Source of the DNA: Ilumatobacter sp963746265
Lineage (GTDB): Bacteria; Actinomycetota; Acidimicrobiia; Acidimicrobiales; Ilumatobacteraceae
Direction of reading: 5' to 3'
Length of the DNA stretch: 64,000 nt
Assembly (NCBI GenBank): GCA_963746265.1
Contig: CAVVAM010000007.1
Coordinates: forward strand, 186,001-250,000
The translations under genes were made by a program, and so were the position numbers. Positions 8,984-17,105 of the stretch are shown piece after piece (position 1 is the stretch's first letter; each line of letters opens with the position of its first letter). The notes beneath the pieces were generated by a model that saw nothing but the letters and a program-made list of their open reading frames with translations, was not told the origin of the DNA and did no database searches.

Positions 8984-9190
8984 TCAGGTCACGACGGTCA
9001 CGCTGTCGCCGATCTCGGGCCGGCTCCGGATCAACCCCGCGTCGACGGGCAACACACGAACGCAGCCGGGCGACGCACCGCGTCGAGCGAACGCTCCCGG
9101 TCTGCTGCGATGCCGGGCAGAGATGCGGCGAGAACGGCGTGGGAGCGCGACGTCGGCGAAACGTCGATGAACCGCGTGGGCGCGCCCGTC
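8984..9190 (-). pseudogene. Possible remnant of an L,D-transpeptidase C-terminus
   Basis: The minus-strand frame that ends at 8984 reads GASPGCVRVLPVDAGLI and ends IGDSVTVVT. This resembles the SHGCVR active-site loop and closing strand of YkuD-type L,D-transpeptidases, with Pro in place of the conserved His. There is no start codon or N-terminal part outside the asd gene. I treat it as a possible decayed fragment, and chance resemblance is not excluded. Confidence 0.25.
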
Positions 9191-9192
9191 GG

Positions 9193-10215
9193 TCAGTCGA
9201 CGAAGAGCTCGGCGATCTGGATCGTGTTGAGGGCGGCACCCTTGCGGAGGTTGTCGTTGCTGACGAACAGTGCCAGGCCGCGTCGGTCGGGAACGCCGGG
9301 ATCCTGACGGACACGGCCGACGTAGCACGCGTCCTGGCCCGCCGCGATGAGGGGGGTCGGCACCTCGGTCACCACCACACCCGGTGCACCCTCGAGCGCT
9401 TCGTAAGCTTGCGCTACCGAGATCGGACGGGCGAATTCGGCATTGATCGACAACGAATGGCCGGTGTAGACCGGCACCCGCACGCACGTGCCCGACACCA
9501 GCAGGTCGGGGATGTCGAGAATCTTGCGGCTCTCGTTGCGGAGCTTCTTCTCTTCGTCGGTCTCGAACTCACCGTCATCGACAATGGCACCGGCGAGCGG
9601 CAGCACGTTGAACGCGATCGGTTGCGCGAACTTCTCCGGCGCCGGGAACGGAACGGCCGACCCGTCGTGAGTCAGCTCGGCCGCCCGATCGACGACCTGG
9701 CGGGCCTGCTTGTCGAGTTCGTCGACGCCGGCGAGACCCCCGCCCGACACCGCCTGGTACGTGGAAGCGATCAGCCGGATCAGACCGGCGGCGTCGTGCA
9801 GTGGCTTGAGGACCGGCATCGCAGCCATCGTGGTGCAGTTCGGATTGGCGATGATGCCCTTCGGCGTCTCCCGGATGAGATGGCCGTTGACCTCGCTGAC
9901 GATGAGCGGAACGTCGGGATCCATCCGGAATGCCGACGAGTTGTCGATCACGATCGCTCCCGCGGCCGCGAACTTCGGGGCGAGTGCACGCGAGCCGGTG
10001 GCGCCGGCCGAGAACAATGCGATGTCGAGACCGGACGGATCGGCGGTCTCGGCGTTCTCGACGTCGATGTCACTGCCCTTCCACGGCAGCGTCGTACCCG
10101 CCGATCGAGCCGACGAGAAGTACCGGATCTCGTCGACCGGGAAGTTCCGTTCCTCGAGCAGGCGCCGCATGACACCGCCGACCTGCCCGGTTGCTCCGAC
10201 CACTCCAACGCGCAT
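9193..10215 (-). CDS. asd: Aspartate-semialdehyde dehydrogenase
   Basis: A 340-aa NADPH-dependent enzyme that makes aspartate semialdehyde from aspartyl phosphate, the second step towards Lys, Met, Thr and diaminopimelate. The N-terminal VGVVGATGQVGGVMRRLLEER is the nucleotide-binding loop, NPNCTTMAAM holds the catalytic cysteine, and STYQAVSGGGLAGVDEL plus GHSLSINAEF are family signatures. Full length. Aspartate kinase, which often sits next to asd in actinobacteria, is about 7 kb away on the same strand. Confidence 0.95.
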   Translation of the reverse strand: MRVGVVGATGQVGGVMRRLLEERNFPVDEIRYFSSARSAGTTLPWKGSDIDVENAETADPSGLDIALFSAGATGSRALAPKFAAAGAIVIDNSSAFRMDPDVPLIVSEVNGHLIRETPKGIIANPNCTTMAAMPVLKPLHDAAGLIRLIASTYQAVSGGGLAGVDELDKQARQVVDRAAELTHDGSAVPFPAPEKFAQPIAFNVLPLAGAIVDDGEFETDEEKKLRNESRKILDIPDLLVSGTCVRVPVYTGHSLSINAEFARPISVAQAYEALEGAPGVVVTEVPTPLIAAGQDACYVGRVRQDPGVPDRRGLALFVSNDNLRKGAALNTIQIAELFVD

Positions 10216-10379
10216 GTCGGAGAGGCTAACGGCGAGGCACGATCACCGAGCGACACGTTCCGCAGCGGTCGTGACCGGCGAAGTCGGCTCCTGCAGCGAG
10301 CAGTGCGACCACACGCCGATCAGCCGTGGCACCCCGTCCGTCCGAGCAGGGCCGAGAGCAGGCCGAGGGCAACGCCGAT

Positions 10380-11204
10380 CTATGTCACGGTGGCGACCAG
10401 CCACCAGTGATGCGGGTTGACGCCCTCGAACGTCCGCATGGTCGCGCCATGAGCGCCGAGCTTGCTGTTCGGGTTCTTCCACACCTCGATGTCGGTGAGC
10501 TGTGGTGACAGCGGACCGATGACCTGATCGGGGTGCAGGCGCGACGCCTGCCAGGCGAGCCTCGTGACCGACCTCTGGCGCGACAGCCAGTCGCCCATCT
10601 TGGGCACCCGGTACATGCTGCGCACCGCCGCCCCCGCCGGCACGACGAGACGGTCGCCCATCGCCGGGCCACGGAAGTTCAACGCGATCCTGCCGCCCGG
10701 TTTCACCACCCGCAGCGCCTCGGAGGCCAGCTCGAGCGCGTCGTCCTCCTCGCAGTGCTGCAACGTGATGTAGCTGAACGCCAGGTCGGCGATGTTCGGC
10801 CGGAGATCGAGCGTGCGGCCATCGGCGACCTCGAGAGTGCGGAGTCGGTCGGGCTTGCCGAAGCGGCCGACGGTCTCGTGACAGCGTTCGAGGAAGCCCT
10901 GATCGAGATCGCACGCGATGACGCTGCCGAACTCGCGGGTGAACGCACACGTCATCCGGCCGATACCGGCCCCGATCTCGACGATCGTCTGCTGCTGGGT
11001 GTGGTCGCCTCGGAGCCCGAACGTCTCGAGGTAGGCGGGCACCTCGTCGTCACCCGTCGCGACGAACTCGGCGAGTGTCAGGTCGTCACCGGTGGCGTTG
11101 TTGAACACCCACCCGGTCTCGCGAACCACGTCGTCGCCCGTCGGCATCCGTTCCGAGACCCGGCCGGCCACCTTCCAGGGCACGAGCTGACTCCGACGTC
11201 GCAT
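10380..11204 (-). CDS. Class I SAM-dependent methyltransferase
   Basis: A 274-aa methyltransferase with motif I IVEIGAGIGRMTCAF, motif II VIACDLDQGFLERCHE, an ADLAFSYITLQHCEEDD segment and VKPGGRIALNFRGP. The C-terminal region after about residue 190 is specific and may determine the substrate, which is unknown. The ATG at 11204 is immediately preceded by an in-frame GTG at 11207, either of which could start. Confidence 0.82.
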   Translation of the reverse strand: MRRRSQLVPWKVAGRVSERMPTGDDVVRETGWVFNNATGDDLTLAEFVATGDDEVPAYLETFGLRGDHTQQQTIVEIGAGIGRMTCAFTREFGSVIACDLDQGFLERCHETVGRFGKPDRLRTLEVADGRTLDLRPNIADLAFSYITLQHCEEDDALELASEALRVVKPGGRIALNFRGPAMGDRLVVPAGAAVRSMYRVPKMGDWLSRQRSVTRLAWQASRLHPDQVIGPLSPQLTDIEVWKNPNSKLGAHGATMRTFEGVNPHHWWLVATVT

Positions 11205-11207
11205 CAC

Positions 11208-11658
11208 GCAATTGTGCCAGATACCCGCAGCGACCGTTCAACGCACGACTCGGGCCGAGTCGACGAGCAACTTGGCTGGCGAGACGAACCACGGTGGCTC
11301 GTTCGGATCGGCGCGTGGGGAACCATGGCTTCGGCGAACCGGCCGGACACCGGCTCGGAGCGCCGCCCCCTCCGGACGAGTGGGCCACCGGGGTGGTCGA
11401 CCCCCGGAGACGCCGGGCCCGGAGCGTGATGACGAGCCGCTCACGCTGCCTGTCCCGACGGGCGACGTCGCCGGTTTCCGACTGCTCGTCCGCGGGTCTC
11501 GGGCAACCCCGAGTGGTCGAGCGAGGTCCTTCGGGTGGTTCCGAACCACGTCCGACGGTCGGCGGCGCCGGCGCTGGATCTCCCGATGGTGCAGGCACCG
11601 TGGTCGGCTCACCCCGAGGTTCGGCGGCGGACACGACCGCCGAACGCGGCTCGTTGCG
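11208..11658. other. 451-base stretch with no supported gene
   Basis: Frames on both strands are open here, as is usual at this GC content, but their products are Arg/Pro/Ser-rich and show no motif, start context or consistent codon bias. A short CCACC-GG-GGTGG hairpin lies near 11390. I see no RNA gene or repeat. Confidence 0.5.
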
Positions 11659-12051
11659 CTACTGGGTCTCGGCGTCCGCCTCGTCCCAGACGTCGCCGAG
11701 GGTGCGCAGGCCGCTCGCGCCCGTCGGCCATCCGGCGTAGTGGGCGACATGGATCATCATCGCTTCGAGCGCATCGCGCTCGATGCCGAGGTTCCGCGCT
11801 CCACGGACGTGGAGACGCAGCTCCGAGTCTCGACCGAGTGCGGTGAGGACGGCGCAGGTGATCAACGACCGCTGCTCGAGCGTGAGCTCGTCGCCCTGCC
11901 AGATGTCACCGAACAGGTGGCCCATCGTGTGCCGCATCATCTCGCGCGGGAGGGGCCGGGCCGGCGGCGCTCCTGCGAACAGCCGGGCGGCGAGTTGGCG
12001 GCCGGTGTCGAACCTCTCCTCCGGAGAGGGCGTCTGGCTGGATGACGTCAT
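11659..12051 (-). CDS. Carboxymuconolactone decarboxylase family protein
   Basis: A 130-aa AhpD/CMD-like all-alpha protein: GDIWQGDELTLEQRSLITCAVLTALGRDSELRLHVRGARNLG and then MIHVAHYAGWPTGASGL follow the gamma-carboxymuconolactone decarboxylase pattern. It lacks the CxxC of peroxidase-type members, so a decarboxylase or lactonase-like role is more likely. The ATG at 12051 is 72 bases from the divergent TetR gene, and the shared region has a half-site like the palindrome at 12720 (GTAACAAAT at 12061), so it may belong to the same regulon. Confidence 0.8.
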   Translation of the reverse strand: MTSSSQTPSPEERFDTGRQLAARLFAGAPPARPLPREMMRHTMGHLFGDIWQGDELTLEQRSLITCAVLTALGRDSELRLHVRGARNLGIERDALEAMMIHVAHYAGWPTGASGLRTLGDVWDEADAETQ

Positions 12052-12123
12052 TCCCGCAACGTAACAAATGGCGGGATTCGTGTCATCGCTGGTGATCAAG
12101 GGATCCTGAGATACGTTCGTGAC

Positions 12124-12732
12124 ATGGCGCTCGTCGGAGCCGAGCCGCGAACTGACGACATCATCCTCGACGCGGCCGAGGACTGTTTCATGACGGTCGG
12201 TGTGCGGGGCACGACGGTCGAGGACATCGCGGCCGCCGCCGGGCTGTCGCGCGTCACCGTGTACCGGCGGATCGGCAATCGGGACCAGATCGTGCTCTCG
12301 GTGCTGCTCCGCATCGTCGATCGATATCTCACGCGACTGCGCCCTCGATTGCTCGCCCAACCGACCCTTGCCGATGCAGTCGTCGTGCTCATCAGATCCA
12401 CGGTTCGTGCGGCTCGGCGTGACGATCTCGGCCTCCTCTTCGCCTCCGAGGAGCGGGGTGCCACCGGCACTCCGATTCCCGGGGCGATGGCGCCACTCGC
12501 CGAGCGGTTCGGTGAGCTGATCGCGCTCGCGGCAGGCGAACTCGAGGGCCGCCTGGGTCCTGGAGTCTCGGCGATCGACGCCGGTGAGTGGGTGCTGCGC
12601 GTGATCGTCAGCCTGGCCACCACCGAACCGGCGAGCCCTCGCACCCAAGCGGAGACGGACGATTGGGTCAGTCGGATGGTCGTGCCCGGGATCGTGGCCG
12701 CTCGACCCCCGGCGAATGATACAAATATCTAG
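12124..12732 (+). CDS. TetR-family transcriptional regulator
   Basis: A 202-aa TetR-type repressor. The N-terminal helix-turn-helix spans roughly residues 15-60: DIILDAAEDCFMTVGVRGTTVEDIAAAAGLSRVTVYRRIG. The C-terminal ligand domain is unrelated to better-known members, so the inducer is unknown. It stands divergent to the CMD-family gene and just upstream of the dehydrogenase-P450-SDR-Rieske operon. An inverted repeat overlapping its own stop codon is the likely operator for that operon. Confidence 0.88.
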   Translation: MALVGAEPRTDDIILDAAEDCFMTVGVRGTTVEDIAAAAGLSRVTVYRRIGNRDQIVLSVLLRIVDRYLTRLRPRLLAQPTLADAVVVLIRSTVRAARRDDLGLLFASEERGATGTPIPGAMAPLAERFGELIALAAGELEGRLGPGVSAIDAGEWVLRVIVSLATTEPASPRTQAETDDWVSRMVVPGIVAARPPANDTNI

Positions 12733-12739
12733 CTTTGTA
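12720..12739. promoter_or_regulatory. Inverted repeat, probable TetR operator
   Basis: TACAAA-N8-TTTGTA is a perfect 6-bp inverted repeat with an 8-base spacer, in an AT-rich island within very GC-rich DNA. It overlaps the last codons of the TetR gene and ends 29 bases before the dehydrogenase start, an apt place for an operator controlling the downstream operon. Confidence 0.55.
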
Positions 12740-12768
12740 ACCTCGGGGTCACTACAGTCGCCTCGGAG

Positions 12769-13749
12769 ATGGCCGATGAGACGACGAACGAGCTGGGCGA
12801 GGCCGACGACCTCCCCAGAGGTGGCGTCACGATCGCGTTCGTGGGGACCGGCACGATGGGCGCTCCGATGGCAGGCCAACTGCTCGACGCCGGATACCGA
12901 CTGCGGATCCACGATTCGCAGCCCTCCGCGACCGAGACGCTCGTCGAGGCCGGTGCAACCGCCCACGCCTCCGCCGCCGAGGCGGCGGCGGGTGCGGACA
13001 TCGCTCTGCTCTCACTGCCGGGGCCACCACAGGTGCTTGCAGCGGTCGCAGGGCCGGATGGGATCCTCGCGGCGCCCCAGCGCCCCCGACTGGTCATCGA
13101 CCTGTCCACGAACTCCGTCGACGTGGTTGCCGAACTGCGGGCCCGTTGCACCGAGGTCGGCGTCGTGTTCGTGGACGCTCCCGTCTCGGGCGGTGTCGCC
13201 AAAGCCCGAGACGGAACGTTGGCCGTCATGGTGGGGGCCGAGCCGGAGGAGTTCGAGGCGGCGCGCGGGGTGCTCGACGTGATCGGCGGCGACGTGATCC
13301 TCGTCGGTCCACCCGGCACCGGCACGATCGCCAAGATCGTCAACAACCAGCTGTTCCTGGCCGCCGGGGTCCTGGTCCAGGAGGCCTACGTTCTCGGAGC
13401 TGCGCTCGGCATGTCGCCTGCCGAACTCCACCGTATCGTCGCCGCCAGCTCCGCCGGCCCCTACGCGAAGCTCGCACCGCTGCTCCTCGGCCGTCGCTTC
13501 GACGACGTCGTCTTCCGACTCGACATCGCCGCCAAGGACGTCGGACTCGCGGTCCAGACCGCCGACGCAGCCGGCGTCGACGTTCCCCTCACCCGGGCCG
13601 CCGGCGACGTCTTCGACGCCGCGATCGCCGCCGGCGACGGAGACCTCGTGTTCCACGCCACCCTGCGGGAGCTCGAGCGCCGCGCCGGCGTCGAGCTCGA
13701 CCCGCTCCGGCGCCCGCCTCGTCCCGACATCGACGGACGTCCATCGTGA
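12769..13749 (+). CDS. NAD(P)-dependent 3-hydroxyisobutyrate dehydrogenase-family oxidoreductase
   Basis: A 326-aa beta-hydroxyacid dehydrogenase. The Rossmann motif VGTGTMGAPMAGQLLDAG starts near residue 24, then the substrate-binding VDAPVSGGVAKARDGTLAVMVGG-type loop (here DAPVSGGVAKARDGTLAVMV) and the catalytic Lys in GTIAKIVNNQLF. It would oxidise a beta-hydroxy acid or similar alcohol. It is first in a four-gene operon with a P450, an SDR and a Rieske oxygenase, joined by 4-base overlaps. Confidence 0.87.
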   Translation: MADETTNELGEADDLPRGGVTIAFVGTGTMGAPMAGQLLDAGYRLRIHDSQPSATETLVEAGATAHASAAEAAAGADIALLSLPGPPQVLAAVAGPDGILAAPQRPRLVIDLSTNSVDVVAELRARCTEVGVVFVDAPVSGGVAKARDGTLAVMVGAEPEEFEAARGVLDVIGGDVILVGPPGTGTIAKIVNNQLFLAAGVLVQEAYVLGAALGMSPAELHRIVAASSAGPYAKLAPLLLGRRFDDVVFRLDIAAKDVGLAVQTADAAGVDVPLTRAAGDVFDAAIAAGDGDLVFHATLRELERRAGVELDPLRRPPRPDIDGRPS

Positions 13750-14981
13750 GCCGGCTTCCCGCCTGTGCCGTCGACCTGTCGAGCGGTGAGAGCTTCCGCG
13801 ATGGTTTCCCTCACGACTTCTTCCGGTGGCTGCGCGATCACGACCCGGTCCACTGGCACGAGCCGACCGAGAAGACGCCCGATGGCGAGGGATTCTGGGT
13901 CGTCTCGCGCCATGCCGACGTGATGACCGTGTTCCGCGATCCGGTCACGTACTCGTCCGACCGTGGCGGTGGGCTCCGCGAACGCGGCGGCACCGGCCTC
14001 AAGGACGAACGTTCCGCCGGAACCATGCTCAACATGACCGACGATCCGCAGCACTCTCGGCTGCGGTCGCTGGTGAACCGCGGATTCACGCCGCGGGCCA
14101 TCGCCGCCCTCGAGGACGAGCTCCGGTTGCGCACGGTCCGACTGCTGGATGCTGTGGGCCCCGAACCCTTCGACGCCGTGCACGGATTCGCTCGGGAGCT
14201 GCCGGCCCAGGCGATCTGCATCGTCCTCGGTGTGCCCGAGAGCGATCAGCGGATGCTCCTCGACTGGCTCGACGAGGGAATCGAAGCCGACTCGCCATCG
14301 ATCGTGTCGGGTGATGCGACCCGACTGATCAGGGAGTACGCCATCGGTCTGATCGACGCCAAGCGCGCGCATCCGGATGACGGGATCATGTCGACGATCG
14401 TCCATGCCCGTCTCGACGACGGCAGCCGGCTCACCGACCGAGAGCTGACGGCGTTCTTCGCGCTGCTGTTTCCCGCCGGCGCCGAGACGACCCGCAGCGC
14501 CATCGCCGGGGGCATCAAGGCGTTCATCGACCATCCCGGCCAGTACGCACGCTTGCAGGACGCTCCCGCCCTGATCGGTACTGCGGTGGAGGAGATCGTG
14601 CGGTGGACGACGCCGTCGGTGTACAAGCGGCGTACGGCGTCGTGCGATACGGAGATCGCCGGGGTCCCGATCGAGGCGGGCGACAAGGTCACCGTCTGGG
14701 AGATGTCGGCCAACCGTGACGAACGTGTGTTCGACGCACCGGACGCGTTCGACGTCGGCCGGCACCCGAATCCGCACGTCGGCTTCGGTTTCGGCAGCCA
14801 CTTCTGCCTGGGTGCCGCCCTCGCTCGACTCGAACTGCGCATCGCGCTCGAGGAACTCACCCGGCGATACGGCAACTTCGAGGCGGCCGGCGCCGAAGAG
14901 TGGATGCCCAACAATCGCCTCTTCGGCCTGAAGCACCTACCTGTGGTCGGCCGACCCCAACCGACGGAGATGCAACGATGA
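13746..14981 (+). CDS. Cytochrome P450
   Basis: A 411-aa P450 monooxygenase. The I-helix acid-alcohol pair is in FPAGAETTRSAIAGG, the ExxR in VEEIVRW, the DDPQHSRLRSLVNRGFTPR helix C region is typical of actinobacterial sterol- or terpenoid-type P450s, and the heme loop is FGFGSHFCLGAALAR with Cys354. The GTG start overlaps the dehydrogenase stop. Redox partners are not encoded nearby. In context it probably hydroxylates a hydrophobic catabolic substrate. Confidence 0.9.
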   Translation: MSRLPACAVDLSSGESFRDGFPHDFFRWLRDHDPVHWHEPTEKTPDGEGFWVVSRHADVMTVFRDPVTYSSDRGGGLRERGGTGLKDERSAGTMLNMTDDPQHSRLRSLVNRGFTPRAIAALEDELRLRTVRLLDAVGPEPFDAVHGFARELPAQAICIVLGVPESDQRMLLDWLDEGIEADSPSIVSGDATRLIREYAIGLIDAKRAHPDDGIMSTIVHARLDDGSRLTDRELTAFFALLFPAGAETTRSAIAGGIKAFIDHPGQYARLQDAPALIGTAVEEIVRWTTPSVYKRRTASCDTEIAGVPIEAGDKVTVWEMSANRDERVFDAPDAFDVGRHPNPHVGFGFGSHFCLGAALARLELRIALEELTRRYGNFEAAGAEEWMPNNRLFGLKHLPVVGRPQPTEMQR

Positions 14982-15742
14982 CCGGACGACTCGACGGCAA
15001 GGTGGTACTCGTCACCGGTGCTGCCCGCGGCCTCGGCCGCGCCTACTGCGTGGCTGCGGCTGCCGAGGGGGCGAGGGTCGTCGCAGGCGATCTTGCCGAC
15101 TGCGGCGACACGGCGTCGGAGATCAGCGACATCGGCGGCGAGGCGATCGGGGTGCTCCTCGACGTCACCGATCCGGTGTCGTGTCGAGAAGCGGTGGCGG
15201 CAGCAGTCGACCGGTTCGGCGGGCTCGACGGGCTCGTCAACAATGCCGCGCTCTACGCCGGGCTGGCAAGCGGCCCGTTCGACCAGATCGATCCCGACGA
15301 GTGGGATGCCGCACTGCGGGTCAACGTCACCGGCGTGTTCCACATGTGCCGCGCCGCCGTCGGCCCGATGCGTGAGCGGGAGACGGCGAGCATCGTGAAC
15401 GTCTCGTCGCTGGCCGCGGTGTACGGCCTGCCCAACGCGCTCCATTACACCACCTCGAAGGCCGCCGTGCTCGGCATCACCCGTGGTCTCGCCCGCGAGC
15501 TCGGGCGGTACTGGATTCGTGTCAACTCGATCGCCCCGTCCGCGGTGCTGACCGAAGGCACCGAAGCGTTCATGGGCGACGCGCTCGAACGGGCTCTCGG
15601 CGCGATCGCCCAGCAACAGGCGCTGCGTCGCAATCTCGAACCCTCCGATGTGGCCGGCACCGTCGTCCACCTGCTCTCCGACGAGTCGCGCTTCGTCACG
15701 GCCCAGACACTGATGGTCGACGGCGGCGCGGTGTCCACCTGA
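14978..15742 (+). CDS. SDR-family oxidoreductase
   Basis: A 254-aa classical short-chain dehydrogenase. The cofactor motif is TGAARGLGRAY, then NNAALYAG, the catalytic Ser in VNVSSLAAVYG and the YTTSK Tyr/Lys pair, and the ending LMVDGGAVST. An acidic residue after the second strand (AGDLADCGD) suggests NAD(H) preference. It overlaps the P450 by ATGA and is followed after 17 bases by the Rieske oxygenase gene. Confidence 0.9.
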   Translation: MTGRLDGKVVLVTGAARGLGRAYCVAAAAEGARVVAGDLADCGDTASEISDIGGEAIGVLLDVTDPVSCREAVAAAVDRFGGLDGLVNNAALYAGLASGPFDQIDPDEWDAALRVNVTGVFHMCRAAVGPMRERETASIVNVSSLAAVYGLPNALHYTTSKAAVLGITRGLARELGRYWIRVNSIAPSAVLTEGTEAFMGDALERALGAIAQQQALRRNLEPSDVAGTVVHLLSDESRFVTAQTLMVDGGAVST

Positions 15743-15759
15743 TCCCGAAGCAGGAGTCC

Positions 15760-16923
15760 ATGCGCAACGACGTCGCCCGACCGATCATCAGCACCCTGCT
15801 CGACCACCTCGCCGCGCGCCGATCGTGGACCACCCAGGCCTGCACCGTACCGTCCGCCAACTACACCGATCCGGGTCACCTGGCCGCCGAGCGAGCCACG
15901 CTGTTCACACATTGGCCGCAAGCCGTCGCCCTCACGCCAGATCTCCCCGAACCCCGATCGACGCTGACACGCGACGCGCTCGGCCTGCCGATCGTGCTCA
16001 CCCGAGACGACGACGGCATCGTGCGTGCGTTCGCCAACGTCTGCGCTCACCGCGGCGCCCAGGTCGCAGCCGATGCCCGCGGGTGTCACCGCAGGTTGAC
16101 GTGCCCCTACCACGCCTGGTCCTATGACCTGGCGGGATCCCTGGTCGCCGTACCCGACGAAACAGCCTTCCCGAACGTCGGTGTGCCCGGCCCCGGTCTC
16201 CGGGCGTTGCCGGCCCACGAGGAGCACGGCGTGATCTGGGTGGTCCCCGAGCTCGGCGCCGACACGCCCATCGATCCCGAACTCGGCGAGATCGCCGACG
16301 ACCTCGTGGCCTTCGACATCGGCTCCCACCGCTACTGGCGTTCGCACCGTTTCGAGCTCGACCTCAACTGGAAGCTGGTGATCGACACCTTTCTCGAGCC
16401 GTACCACTTCGCCGCCCTCCATCGGAACACGGTCGGGCCACTGTTCGCCGCCAACCTGTGCTACGCCGACCGATTCGGTCAGCACGTGCGAGAGGTGCTG
16501 CCACGGCGGAGCCTCGCCGAGCTCGCCTCCGAGCCGCCCGAAACCTGGGACGTCGTGCCGCACAGCGCCCTCGTCTACGTCTTGTTCCCGAGCACCGTCT
16601 TCGTGATGCAGATCGATCACATCGAGACGTGGAGAGTCGCCCCCGATCCGGTCGATCCCGGCCGCTCGATCTGCGACCTCGACTTCTACATTCCGGATGC
16701 GCCGCTGACGGAGGCAGCGGCCCGACACTGGGAACGGAACTGGCAGCTGACGATCGACACCGTCATCGACGAGGACTTCGCGGCGATGGCCGGGGTACAG
16801 CGGGGTCTCGCATCCGGCGCGATCGATGCGATGCGGATCGGCGCCAACGAGCCCGCGCTCGGCCTCTTCCACGCCGCCCTCGCCGACGCGGTGAGATCGC
16901 CTGCCACGAAGTCCGCTCGTTGA
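15760..16923 (+). CDS. Rieske [2Fe-2S] oxygenase, alpha subunit
   Basis: A 387-aa aromatic-ring-hydroxylating-type oxygenase large subunit. The Rieske cluster ligands are CAHRGAQ and, 17 residues on, CPYHAWSYDLAGSL; the mononuclear iron site is in LEPYHFAALHRNT (two His) with a later carboxylate. No beta subunit, ferredoxin or reductase is present in this cluster, as in several single-component-alpha oxygenases. It has a clear AGGAG ribosome-binding site at 15752. Last gene of the TetR-flanked operon; the substrate is unknown. Confidence 0.88.
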   Translation: MRNDVARPIISTLLDHLAARRSWTTQACTVPSANYTDPGHLAAERATLFTHWPQAVALTPDLPEPRSTLTRDALGLPIVLTRDDDGIVRAFANVCAHRGAQVAADARGCHRRLTCPYHAWSYDLAGSLVAVPDETAFPNVGVPGPGLRALPAHEEHGVIWVVPELGADTPIDPELGEIADDLVAFDIGSHRYWRSHRFELDLNWKLVIDTFLEPYHFAALHRNTVGPLFAANLCYADRFGQHVREVLPRRSLAELASEPPETWDVVPHSALVYVLFPSTVFVMQIDHIETWRVAPDPVDPGRSICDLDFYIPDAPLTEAAARHWERNWQLTIDTVIDEDFAAMAGVQRGLASGAIDAMRIGANEPALGLFHAALADAVRSPATKSAR

Positions 16924-17039
16924 CCGCCGTACGGACTGCCGGCGCTCACGCTCACACCCGCGCGATTGTGCAGAGCCCGGGTGCGGAGCCCCCGCATCGC
17001 GGCCGACGTACATCGGATCGAAGGGAGCGGATCCGCGAG

Positions 17040-17105
17040 TGACGTCGTTCCGTGGCTACCGGTCGACACTGGTGTTGCCGCAACCGGTTGCGCGCAACGA
17101 CGTCA
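17040..17105. terminator. Inverted repeat between convergent genes, possible terminator
   Basis: TGACGTCGTT at 17040-17049 and AACGACGTCA at 17096-17105 are perfect 10-bp complementary arms, with further self-complementary DNA (GCAACCGGTTGC) inside the loop. It lies between the Rieske gene and the lysC stop. There is no U-tract, so a terminator role is uncertain. Confidence 0.35.

Noticed and set aside
11212..11640. Pro/Ser-rich open frames upstream of the methyltransferase
   Set aside because: They overlap the real genes, lack ribosome-binding sites and read as shadow sequence on both strands.
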